From Jannaschia helgolandensis (lineage in GTDB: Bacteria; Pseudomonadota; Alphaproteobacteria; Rhodobacterales; Rhodobacteraceae), in NCBI RefSeq assembly GCF_900109285.1, contig NZ_FNZQ01000001.1:146001-210000 (forward strand): a DNA stretch of 64,000 nucleotides. Direction: 5' to 3'. Below are positions 53,478-64,000 of this stretch, piece after piece. Under the pieces are notes generated by a model, which was not told where the DNA came from, did not search any database, and saw only the letters and a list, made by a program, of their open reading frames with translations. The translations under genes and the position numbers were made by a program. Within the stretch, counting starts at the first letter, position 1. Each line of letters begins with the position of its first letter.

Positions 53478-54196
53478 CAGTGGCTCCGGAAGTAGTCGGG
53501 ATGCATCCGTTCAAGCGGCTCCACCCGCGAAATCAACTGCCGCAGATGGTGTGACATGGCGTGGCATGCTGCATCGGCATCGCGATCCCTGATCGCATTC
53601 AGAACGGCGACATGTTCGTCCTGCGTCTCGGCCAGACGGCCTTCCTCAGGCAAAATCAGCATCCGCGCACGACGCACCTGTAGAGACATCTGCGTCGTCA
53701 CCGCCGCGACATTGGGAAATCCTGTGAATCCAAGGATCAGATCATGGAAGGCTTCGTCGGCTTCGAAAAAACCCTGGAAGTCCCGATCTTCGATCAGCAA
53801 TGCCTGCAGCCGCAAATTTCTTGATAGCTGGGCCAGTTGATCATCGGTCCGTTCCACCGCGACCCGCACAGTCGCGGCCAGCTCGACAGCTTCGCGCAGG
53901 AAGGACTCTTCGCGGATTTCGTTCATCGAAAACCGCGAAACACGTGTTGTGGATTGCGGAATGACGTCGACCAGACCTTCCGCTGACAGGCGTGCCAAAG
54001 CTTCCGAGACGGGAGAGCGAGATACGCCAAGCTGTTCGCAGATTGCCCCCTTGCGAAGAACCGCACCTGGATTGAACGTGAGGTCGAGTATCCCGCCGCG
54101 CAAGGCGCGATACACCCGTTGCGCCAGCGAGCCATCCAAACCGTCGATGGAAATCAGACCTTCGGTTCTGGTCACCACAATACCTGCCGCCTTCAA
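53477..54196 (-). CDS. GntR-family (FCD/FadR-type) transcription regulator
   Basis: The 239-residue product has an N-terminal winged helix-turn-helix (about residues 25-85: VLRKGAICEQLGVSRSPVSEALARLSAEGLV) and a helical C-terminal FCD domain with metal-ligand His residues (for example FHDLILGF and MSHHLRQL). It is divergent from the sugar ABC transporter and probably represses it in the absence of its ligand. An inverted repeat in the shared upstream region is a candidate operator. Confidence 0.92.
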   Translation of the reverse strand: MKAAGIVVTRTEGLISIDGLDGSLAQRVYRALRGGILDLTFNPGAVLRKGAICEQLGVSRSPVSEALARLSAEGLVDVIPQSTTRVSRFSMNEIREESFLREAVELAATVRVAVERTDDQLAQLSRNLRLQALLIEDRDFQGFFEADEAFHDLILGFTGFPNVAAVTTQMSLQVRRARMLILPEEGRLAETQDEHVAVLNAIRDRDADAACHAMSHHLRQLISRVEPLERMHPDYFRSH

Positions 54197-54220
54197 GATA
54201 CCTCACAACTGGCATGTTAG

Positions 54221-54241
54221 TTGACAGGTGCATCATGTCAA
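54221..54241. promoter_or_regulatory. Candidate operator of the GntR regulator
   Basis: TTGACA (54221-54226) and TGTCAA (54236-54241) form a perfect 6-bp inverted repeat around a nine-base spacer, 25 bases upstream of the regulator start and about 240 bases from the ATPase gene. The site suits autorepression and control of the divergent operon. Confidence 0.4.
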
Positions 54242-54296
54242 ACTACGCCTGTTCTTCATGGTGAATGCCGCTGCGTCATGATCGGGAGGAACAGCA

Positions 54297-54383
54297 ATGC
54301 CAAGGGCCTATTCAATCATGCAGGATGCTTCTGGCAACGTATGGATTGAGTGGGCCAATCGACTGCGGCGCACGGCGACATGA
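54297..54383 (+). CDS. Possible 28-aa leader peptide
   Basis: ATG 54297 is preceded by GGGAGGA at a proper distance and opens a 28-codon frame ending TGA 54383. The product (MPRAYSIMQDAS...) shows no domain. It could be a leader peptide of the sugar operon or the residue of a lost gene. Nothing but the ribosome-binding site supports translation. Confidence 0.25.
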   Translation: MPRAYSIMQDASGNVWIEWANRLRRTAT

Positions 54384-54482
54384 ATCGTGATCATACCAGA
54401 ACGGATCGTGCAAATAAGCGGGTAACGATCTTGTACGGGAGCGTCACGACCTGACGCGACCGGGCTTGGGAGGGCACCGCGC

Positions 54483-56003
54483 ATGACATACCTTGTCGAG
54501 ATGAAAGGCATCGAGAAACACTTTCCAGGCGTTCACGCCCTGAAATCCGTGCAGTTCGATCTGATGCCCGGCGAGGTCCATGCACTGATGGGCGAAAACG
54601 GTGCGGGCAAATCGACACTGATGAAGATCATGTCCGGCATCTATGCCCGCGACGGCGGCGAGATGCGGGTCGACGGTACGACTGTCTACCTAGACGGGCC
54701 GCGCGCCGCGCAGGATCTGGGTATCGGCATCATTCATCAGGAACTCAGCCTGATGAATGACCTTACGGCGGCGCAGAATGTCCTGATCGGGCGCGAACCG
54801 CGTCTACGGTTCGGGCGGCTGGACGAGGCCGAGCTTAACCGCCAGACAACCGAAATCTTCGATGCACTGAAGCTAAATATCGACCCTCGTGCCTCTGTCG
54901 GGTCGCTGACCATCGCCCGACAGCAATTGATCGAAATCGCCAAGGCACTATCATACCGACCGCGCGTATTGATCATGGACGAGCCGACTGCCGCCCTGAA
55001 CGATGCCGAAATCGCCGAGCTGTTCGCGGTTATCGCGCGGTTGCGCGCCGACGGCGTGGGGATCGTCTACATCAGTCACAAGATGGACGAGATAAAGCGT
55101 ATCGCCGACCGGGTGACGGTAATGCGCGACGGGGCCTATATCGACACATTGGATGTGGCAGAAACGCCGCTTTCGACGATCATCACGTTGATGGTCGGGC
55201 GCGAGGTTACGCAATCCACCCCCGAAATCCCTGATACATCACAGGCCCCGGTCGCGCTGCAGGTTCGCGGCTTGACCCGCGGTCGCGATGTCCGCAACGT
55301 CAGCTTTGCCCTGCGGCGCGGTGAAATCCTGGGCTTCGCTGGTCTGATGGGGGCCGGTCGGACCGAAGTGGCGCGCATCATTTTCGGCGCCGATCCAAGG
55401 GACGCAGGCGAGATCGATGTCGGCGGGGCCCCCGTCGATATCCGTACGCCAAACGATGCGGTCCGGGTCGGCATCGGATACCTGTCCGAGGATCGCAAGC
55501 ACTTCGGTTTGGCCACCGACATGACTGTGCGCGCCAATATTGCGATGGCCAGTCTGGAACGATTCACGGGGTCCACCGGCGTGCTGGACGAAGCGGCGAT
55601 GAAGCGCGTCGCGCAGGACCACATCGCGCAACTGGGCATCCGTACCCCATCGGACATGCAGGCCGTGCGGCTGTTATCGGGGGGAAACCAACAGAAGGTG
55701 GTGATGGCGAAATGGCTGCTGCGCGACTGCGATATTCTGATTTTCGACGAACCGACGCGCGGCATCGATGTCGGCGCAAAGGCCGAAATCTATCGCCTGC
55801 TACAGGACCTTGCGGCGCAGGGCCGGGCGATCATCGTGATCTCCTCCGAACTGCCGGAGGTCATGCGGTTGAGCCACCGCATCGCAGTCATGTGCGAGGG
55901 GCGGCTGACAGGCATCCTTCCGGGCGGCCCAGCGACAACACAGGAACAAATCATGGAACTGGCGACCCGGCGCGATACGGCGCTGGCCCCGGCGGGAGAC
56001 TGA
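54483..56003 (+). CDS. Sugar ABC transporter ATP-binding protein (RbsA-like)
   Basis: The 506-residue protein has two ATPase domains. The first has Walker [10 protein letters not shown] (about residue 38), [16 protein letters not shown] and Walker [11 protein letters not shown]. The second has the degenerate Walker [10 protein letters not shown] and [26 protein letters not shown], as usual in the CUT2 (ribose-type) subfamily. It energises uptake through the adjacent permease. The permease starts one base after its stop. Confidence 0.93.
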   Translation: MTYLVEMKGIEKHFPGVHALKSVQFDLMPGEVHALMGENGAGKSTLMKIMSGIYARDGGEMRVDGTTVYLDGPRAAQDLGIGIIHQELSLMNDLTAAQNVLIGREPRLRFGRLDEAELNRQTTEIFDALKLNIDPRASVGSLTIARQQLIEIAKALSYRPRVLIMDEPTAALNDAEIAELFAVIARLRADGVGIVYISHKMDEIKRIADRVTVMRDGAYIDTLDVAETPLSTIITLMVGREVTQSTPEIPDTSQAPVALQVRGLTRGRDVRNVSFALRRGEILGFAGLMGAGRTEVARIIFGADPRDAGEIDVGGAPVDIRTPNDAVRVGIGYLSEDRKHFGLATDMTVRANIAMASLERFTGSTGVLDEAAMKRVAQDHIAQLGIRTPSDMQAVRLLSGGNQQKVVMAKWLLRDCDILIFDEPTRGIDVGAKAEIYRLLQDLAAQGRAIIVISSELPEVMRLSHRIAVMCEGRLTGILPGGPATTQEQIMELATRRDTALAPAGD

Positions 56004-56004
56004 C

Positions 56005-57018
56005 ATGACCACGACCACCACGACCACCCATGCTCCGAAATCAGCCGTGTCGCGCATTGTCGCCGCCGGAACCCATCAGCGGGTGCTGGCCTTCACCAGC
56101 CTGATCATCCTGCTGATCGGCTTTTCGCTGGCATCGCCCAACTTCATGCAGACGTCGAACATGATCGCCATCCTGCAGGCGACATCGGTGAACGGTGTGC
56201 TGGCTGTCGCCGTGACGCTGGTCATCATCACCGGCGGCATCGACCTGTCGATCGGTACGATGATGACGTTCTGCGCAGTGATCACCGGCGTCGTGCTGAC
56301 TTATGCCGGGCTACCATTGCTGTTGGGTGTTATCGCCGCAATCGCGACCGGTGCGGGATGCGGCCTGGCGTCGGGTACATTCGTCGCCAAGATGAAAATC
56401 CCGCCGTTTATCGCGACCCTTGGCATGATGCTGATTCTGAAGGGTCTGTCGCTGGTCATTTCGGGCACCCGCCCGATTTACTTCAACGATACTCCGGGGT
56501 TCTCCGAAATTTCGCGTGGGTCGCTGATCGGCAAGGTTCTGCCTTTGCTGCCGATCCCCAACGGCGTGCTGATCCTGTTTATCGTAGCTGGTCTTGCCGC
56601 GTACATTCTGGGGCGCACCGTGCTGGGACGCTACTGCTACGCACTCGGCTCGAACGAGGAGGCAGTGCGGCTGTCTGGGGTGAACACCGACCGCTGGAAA
56701 ATCGCGATCTATGCCATGTCAGGGTCTATCGTCGGCGTTGCCGGTTTGCTGATTGCATCGCGCCTGAATTCGGCCCAGCCCGCGCTCGGACTTGGATACG
56801 AACTGGAGGCAATCGCCGCCGTCGTGATCGGCGGCACGTCCCTGTCCGGTGGACGCGGCACGATACTGGGGTCGCTGATCGGCGCGCTGATCATGGCGGT
56901 GCTGACAAACGGATTGCGCGTTCTGTCGGTGGCGCAGGAATGGCAGACCGTCGTGACCGGCGCGATCATTATTCTGGCAGTCTATGCGGACATGATGCGT
57001 CGCAAACGCAGCAGCTGA
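56005..57018 (+). CDS. Sugar ABC transporter permease (RbsC-like)
   Basis: The 337-residue membrane protein has about ten hydrophobic segments and the CUT2 permease motifs GGIDLSIGTMM (about residues 73-83), FIATLGMMLI and GLGYELEAIAAVVIGGTSLSGGRG (about residues 255-278). It forms a homodimeric channel. The start contains seven Thr codons in a row before the first helix, an unusual opening. Confidence 0.92.
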   Translation: MTTTTTTTHAPKSAVSRIVAAGTHQRVLAFTSLIILLIGFSLASPNFMQTSNMIAILQATSVNGVLAVAVTLVIITGGIDLSIGTMMTFCAVITGVVLTYAGLPLLLGVIAAIATGAGCGLASGTFVAKMKIPPFIATLGMMLILKGLSLVISGTRPIYFNDTPGFSEISRGSLIGKVLPLLPIPNGVLILFIVAGLAAYILGRTVLGRYCYALGSNEEAVRLSGVNTDRWKIAIYAMSGSIVGVAGLLIASRLNSAQPALGLGYELEAIAAVVIGGTSLSGGRGTILGSLIGALIMAVLTNGLRVLSVAQEWQTVVTGAIIILAVYADMMRRKRSS

Positions 57019-57082
57019 TCCAGAGAAACCATCCGGGGCGCACGCCGCACCGGCAAATAACGACAACCAAGGAGGAACCAAA

Positions 57083-58033
57083 ATGTTGTCACGTCGCACG
57101 ATACTCGGCGCCATAAGCGTCACGCTCGCCCTCGGATCGGCCCCCGCCGCATTCGCCCAATCGGACGAGATCTACATCCCCCTCATCTCCAAGGGCTTCC
57201 AGCACCAGTTCTGGCAGGCCGTCAAATCCGGTGCTGATCAGGCCGCGGACGAATTGGGGGTCCGCATCACGTTCGAAGGGCCGGACAACGAGACGATGGT
57301 GGACCGCCAGATCGACATGCTGGCCGCCGCCCTGGCGAACAATCCGTCCGCCGTAGGCTTTGCCGCGCTTGATAGCCAGGCCGCGATCCCGCTTCTGCGC
57401 CAGGCGAGCGAGGCAGGCATCCCGATCGTCGCCTTCGACAGCGGCGTCGACAGCGACATTCCCGTCACCACGGCCACGACCGATAACGTCGCCGCCGCCG
57501 CGCTGGCTGCCGACAAGATGGCCGAGATGATCGGCGGGTCCGGCAAGGTCGCCGTCGTTGCGCACGACCAGACAAGCCGCACCGGTATCGACCGGCGCGA
57601 TGGGTTCCTGAACCGGATGAAGTCCGAGTATCCGGACATTGAGGTCGTATCGGTCCAATATGGTCAAGGCGATCAATTGCAATCGACTGAGGTCGCAAAG
57701 GCGATCCTGACCGCCAATCCGGATCTGAACGGCATGTTCGGAACCAACGAGGGCTCGGCCATCGGTATCGTCAATGCGATCCGCGAAACCGGCACGACCG
57801 GCCTTGCGATCATCGGATACGATTCCGGCAAGGCGCAGACAGATGCGATCCGCGAAGGGCTGATGTCCGGCGCGATCACCCAGAACCCGGTCGGCATCGG
57901 CTATGAAACCGTCAAGGCGGCCGTCGCCGCCCTGAATGGAGAGACGCTGGAACCTGTAATCGACACAGGGTTCTATTACTACGATCAGTCGAATATCGAC
58001 GACCCCGAAATTCAGGCCGTGCTCTACGATTGA
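57083..58033 (+). CDS. Sugar ABC transporter solute-binding protein (RbsB-like)
   Basis: The 316-residue product has a signal peptide (about residues 1-25, ending AAFAQ) and the periplasmic binding protein 1/RbsB fold: IPLISKGFQHQFWQAVKSG, ALDSQAAIPLLRQASEAGIP, VVAHDQTSRTGIDRRDGF and GMFGTNEGSAIGIVNAI. AAGGAGGA precedes the start. It delivers the sugar to the RbsC-like permease. The catabolic genes expected after it are absent, replaced by the IS66-type element. Confidence 0.92.
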   Translation: MLSRRTILGAISVTLALGSAPAAFAQSDEIYIPLISKGFQHQFWQAVKSGADQAADELGVRITFEGPDNETMVDRQIDMLAAALANNPSAVGFAALDSQAAIPLLRQASEAGIPIVAFDSGVDSDIPVTTATTDNVAAAALAADKMAEMIGGSGKVAVVAHDQTSRTGIDRRDGFLNRMKSEYPDIEVVSVQYGQGDQLQSTEVAKAILTANPDLNGMFGTNEGSAIGIVNAIRETGTTGLAIIGYDSGKAQTDAIREGLMSGAITQNPVGIGYETVKAAVAALNGETLEPVIDTGFYYYDQSNIDDPEIQAVLYD

Positions 58034-58044
58034 CCCTGTTGCCG

Positions 58045-58072
58045 TCGCGATCCGGTCAACTCCGGGTCGCGA
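58045..58072. terminator. Hairpin after the sugar transporter operon
   Basis: TCGCGATCCGG (58045-58055) pairs with CCGGGTCGCGA (58062-58072) around six bases, with one G-T-type mismatch. No T-run follows, so a rho-dependent or weak terminator is more likely than a canonical one. Confidence 0.45.
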
Positions 58073-58281
58073 TAACATCCCTGAAAATCAGCATTCGTAT
58101 CCCGCCGGAGGTTCGAGGCGATCAGCGCATCGGATCATGAATATTCTTGAGGAAATATTCGAAATGACTGATCTGATGCGCCTGCGGTGTAGTCCTGCAT
58201 TCGCACGAATTTGGGCAAAGACAACTATACACAGGCAGGTCAGCCGCGCTTTTACCGTAACCGCCCCATTGATGCCGCAGC

Positions 58282-59898
58282 TTATGCGGCTTGACTGTCG
58301 GTTTTCGAGACCCGCAGCGTCCAATTCCACGGCAGCAATTCATCGAGCCTTTTGATCTTGTGATCATGTATGCGGTCAAGAATGTCGGCGAGATAGGCCA
58401 GGGGATCGAGGCCGTTGAGCTTGGCTGTCTCAATGATGGTCATGGCGCGGGCCAGGGTTTCCGCACCGGTATCGGCTCCTGCGAAGAGCCAGTTTTTCCG
58501 TCCTATACCGATCGGACGCAAGGCCCGCTCGGCGGGATTGTTGCCGATGGCCACACGCCCATCGGTCAGGAGCAGGCTGAAGGCGTCCCGCCGACTGAGA
58601 CCATAGCGGAAGGCCTTGGCCAGATCGCTTTTGCCCGGAATGCGCAGAAGCTGCTGTTCGGACCAGGCAAAGAAGGCTTCGACTTGCGGGCGGCTCAACT
58701 TTTGCCGCGCCCCATGGCGGAGGTCAGCAGACTGGCCGTTGATGTCGCGCTCGACATCGTAGAACTTTCCGATCCGGTCGAGCGCCTCGCGGGCGATCTC
58801 GGACTTGGTCGAGGCCCAAAAATCATGGAAGTCGCGCCGCAGATGCGCCCAACAGGCCGCCTCCCGCAAACGCGGCACGCCATCGGGTTCAGGCTCGTAA
58901 AGTTTGGCGTAGCCCTTGTAACCGTCGGCCTGAAGGATGCCTCGGGCGTTGGCCAGATGGCTCAGGACATGCTCCTCTTTCCAATCCGGCGCCAACCGAT
59001 ACACAGCACCGGGTGGTGCGGCCCCTGCCCAAGGTCGCTGGTCGCGCACATAGGCCCAGATACGGCCTTGGCTGACCCCTTTGCCAAGCCCCTTGTCGCG
59101 CATTGTGCGATCCAGCACCCGTATCGGCGTGTCATCCGCGTGCAGCAGATCGCTGCCCATGATGTCTGCCTCGATCCGTTCAATCAGCGGCGACAGCGTC
59201 TTCATGGCGCGGCAACACCAACCGACGAGCGTGCTTTCGGGAATATCTGCACCCATACGGGCGTAGATCTCGTGCTGGCGATATAAAGGAAGGTGATCGT
59301 CGAACTTCGAGACCAGCACATGCGCCAGCAAGTTCGGACCGGCCATGCTGCCCGGGATCGGGCGGCTTGGCGCGGGCTCCTGCACCATCCGCTCGCAGCG
59401 GCGGCAGGACTTCTTGATCCGGGCGATCTGGATCACCTTCATCTGGGCGGCGATCATATCGAGGAGTTCGCTGACATCTTCGCCCACCACACGCAGATCG
59501 CCGCCACAGTCGGGGCAGCAGGCACCGGGATCAAGCTCGCGGCGCTCGCGCGGGGTTGCATCCGAGACACGTGGACGTCGACGCAGCGAGGGCGCAGAGG
59601 GCTCTTCCGGCGACCGTTCATCCTGCCCCTCGTCGATGGGTGCCTCATCACCCTCGGCCACCGCAACCAGCAGGTCTTCGAGCGCCAGTTCCAGCTGTTC
59701 GATCTCGCGCTCGATCTTTTCAGAGGATTTACCGAAAGCCAGTTTCTGGAGTTTGGCGATCCGCAGACGCAGGGCCTGAACCAGCTGGTCGTGCACACGG
59801 AGTGTGGCCGATATCTTGGCGTTTTCCGCCTGTAAAGCGGCGATCATCGCCTTCAATACAGCGGGGTCATCTGGCAAATTTTCAGCAGGACCTGACAT
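58282..59898 (-). CDS. tnpC: IS66 transposase TnpC
   Basis: The 538-residue product (ATG 59898) has an N-terminal leucine-zipper-like region (about residues 12-75, LRIAKLQKLAFGKSSEKIE), a zinc-binding CCPDCGG, then the IS66 DDE core with LLHADDTPIRVLD (about residue 255), LQADGYKGYAKLYE (about residue 320) and the late NNPAERALRPIGIGRKNWLFAG. The reading frame appears intact. Confidence 0.95.
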   Translation of the reverse strand: MSGPAENLPDDPAVLKAMIAALQAENAKISATLRVHDQLVQALRLRIAKLQKLAFGKSSEKIEREIEQLELALEDLLVAVAEGDEAPIDEGQDERSPEEPSAPSLRRRPRVSDATPRERRELDPGACCPDCGGDLRVVGEDVSELLDMIAAQMKVIQIARIKKSCRRCERMVQEPAPSRPIPGSMAGPNLLAHVLVSKFDDHLPLYRQHEIYARMGADIPESTLVGWCCRAMKTLSPLIERIEADIMGSDLLHADDTPIRVLDRTMRDKGLGKGVSQGRIWAYVRDQRPWAGAAPPGAVYRLAPDWKEEHVLSHLANARGILQADGYKGYAKLYEPEPDGVPRLREAACWAHLRRDFHDFWASTKSEIAREALDRIGKFYDVERDINGQSADLRHGARQKLSRPQVEAFFAWSEQQLLRIPGKSDLAKAFRYGLSRRDAFSLLLTDGRVAIGNNPAERALRPIGIGRKNWLFAGADTGAETLARAMTIIETAKLNGLDPLAYLADILDRIHDHKIKRLDELLPWNWTLRVSKTDSQAA

Positions 59899-59959
59899 GC
59901 GCCTGCCTACCAAAAAGCAGGCCTAAACACCATATAAATAACTGATATCGGTGATAAAA

Positions 59960-60307
59960 TCACCCGACACGCGCGGGTGGGACACCCCAATCCGGACGCC
60001 GCCAATCAATACCCTCCCAGAGCATTGCAAGCTGCGCTGAAGTCATCCGCACCGCCCCATCCCTGGCGCTCGGCCAAGGGAAGCGGCCACGCTCCAAAAC
60101 CTTGTAATAGAGACAAAAGCCTTGCCCGTCCCAGTAAAGCAACTTCAGCCGGTCACCTCGCCGTCCCCGGAATGCAAACACCGCCCCACTGGTGGGCTTT
60201 TGCCGCAGCACATCCTGGGCAAGTGCCGCCAGACCTGCGATCCCTTTCCTCATATCCGTCACCCCGCAGGCCAAATACACGCGAACACCGGTGCCAGGGC
60301 CGATCAT
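59960..60307 (-). CDS. tnpB: IS66 accessory protein TnpB
   Basis: The 115-residue product has the IS66 Orf2 signature VYLACGVTDMRKGIAGL (about residues 10-26) and FRGRRGDRLKLLYWDGQGFCLYYK (about residues 46-69). It is required for transposition together with TnpC. Its start overlaps the tnpA stop. Confidence 0.95.
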   Translation of the reverse strand: MIGPGTGVRVYLACGVTDMRKGIAGLAALAQDVLRQKPTSGAVFAFRGRRGDRLKLLYWDGQGFCLYYKVLERGRFPWPSARDGAVRMTSAQLAMLWEGIDWRRPDWGVPPARVG

Positions 60308-60684
60308 GCGGCTTCCACCGCACGGATCAGGGACGTCAGCGCGGCCGGGTCCATTGCACTGTCAAACTGCAAACAGCGACCACCCCGCAAACGCAATTCG
60401 ACCGCGCCCGGCGGCGCCGTTTCGGCGACTGGGGGCTGCGGCACCGGAACCCCGGCCGCATCCGGAATATCTAACGGAAAGAAGAGCGCCCCAGCATCGG
60501 GGGACCACAGACCTTTCTTCTTCAGTTCGTGCCGCCAGGCGTAAACCTGCTGTCGCGTAATCTCATGACGCTGCGCCACCTGCGTTACCGTCGCCCCGCC
60601 AACACCAACCGACGTGACAATCTCGAGTTTGTCCTCGTCATGCCAGAAACGCCGCCGTTCCAGGCCAAGAATTTCGCCGCGCAT
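60304..60684 (-). CDS. tnpA: IS66 accessory protein TnpA
   Basis: ATG 60684 gives a 126-residue helix-turn-helix protein: VTSVGVGGATVTQVAQRHEITRQQVYAWRHELKKKG (about residues 22-57), the IS66 Orf1 pattern. An ATG seven codons upstream (60705) would begin close to the element end. The tnpA and tnpB genes overlap (ATGA), as in active elements. Confidence 0.9.
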   Translation of the reverse strand: MRGEILGLERRRFWHDEDKLEIVTSVGVGGATVTQVAQRHEITRQQVYAWRHELKKKGLWSPDAGALFFPLDIPDAAGVPVPQPPVAETAPPGAVELRLRGGRCLQFDSAMDPAALTSLIRAVEAA

Positions 60685-60725
60685 CGCAGACCCCGCATAA
60701 GACACGTCGCTAACGACGTCGTTAA

Positions 60726-60985
<260 letters not shown>

Positions 60986-61035
60986 CCAATTGCCATCGTT
61001 CGAGAGAGATACACGAGTTCAATAGGTTTTCTAGG

Positions 61036-61150
<115 letters not shown>

Positions 61151-61239
61151 CGAAAAAACCTATCGAAATTCCAAGCCAAATATACCATTATGGTGTGTAT
61201 GCTTTTGATTAATCCAACCAGTTTCCTGGCTTCTACTGG

Positions 61240-64000
<2,761 letters not shown>

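Larger units (their letters stand above)
58257..60725 (-). mobile_element. IS66-family insertion sequence
   Basis: It contains tnpA-tnpB-tnpC in the standard order, leftward. Candidate ends are GTAACCGCC near 58257 and the complement of TTAACGACG near 60725; a shared CTTATGCGG lies about 24 bases inside each. I see no matching 8-bp target duplication, so the limits are estimates within about 20 bases. Confidence 0.75.

Noticed and set aside
58138..58281. Short plus-strand frame starting MNILEEIFEM between the sugar operon and IS66
   Set aside because: No ribosome-binding site or domain, and it runs into the insertion sequence end.

Overview
The window looks like a chromosomal piece of a Rhodobacteraceae (Roseobacter-group) alphaproteobacterium. 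The evidence is high GC with strong third-position bias, dense operons with ATGA-type stop/start overlaps, a 23S-5S-tRNA-fMet order at the right edge, and several gene sets I know from that family: an eight-gene operon of unknown function around an AAA+ ATPase, the Anbu proteasome-like operon, and a motB-flgE-flgK-flgL-flgI block. All assignments come from reading the sequence; no database search was run.

Left part (1-24.3 kb). The tail of an Mrp/Mnh Na+/H+ antiporter operon (mrpC'-D-E-F-G) faces a leftward eight-gene operon (10186 to 2870). That operon encodes a coiled-coil protein, an unknown 372-aa protein, an AAA+ ATPase, a small membrane protein, an A+T-rich membrane-anchored orphan, a probable DUF6638 protein, another small membrane protein and a DUF1523-like protein. 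It is the best candidate here for an undescribed system. Next come an M20 peptidase, a UPF0029/IMPACT protein, a three-gene periplasmic Cys-rich/SCO1 cassette, an orphan family-5 solute-binding protein, a TspO-like membrane protein, an SDR lacking the catalytic Tyr/Lys, a Hint-domain protein, the uvrC-pgsA-moaD-moaE block, and a second SDR with a Ca2+/cation antiporter, a 53-aa zinc-ribbon-like protein and SppA.

Mobile scar (24.3-26.6 kb). A decayed IS481-type transposase gene is split by a complete-ended but frameshifted IS5-family element, which has TCTA target duplications and matching inverted ends. An IS110-like remnant and about 430 bp without a gene follow.

Middle (26.6-41.3 kb). The flagellar genes motB-flgE-flgK-flgL-flgI run leftward. 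Beyond them lie a PNPOx-like protein and an AttH/permease/ATPase export system (lolCDE-like), then the complete Anbu operon (ATP-grasp, alpha-E, transglutaminase, Anbu).

Right part (41.7-58 kb). tamA-tamB-pqiA-pqiA-pqiB-pqiC form a tight rightward run of envelope-biogenesis and lipid-transport genes with strikingly repetitive products. A secreted histidine phosphatase follows. A divergent FCD-type GntR regulator then faces a ribose-type sugar ABC operon, with an inverted-repeat operator candidate in the shared promoter region.

Right edge (58-64 kb). An IS66-type element (tnpA-tnpB-tnpC) separates the sugar operon from the 3' remnant of a probable recombinase gene. That remnant overlaps the terminator of a leftward rRNA operon whose end is present: 23S (5' end outside the window), 5S and initiator tRNA-Met.
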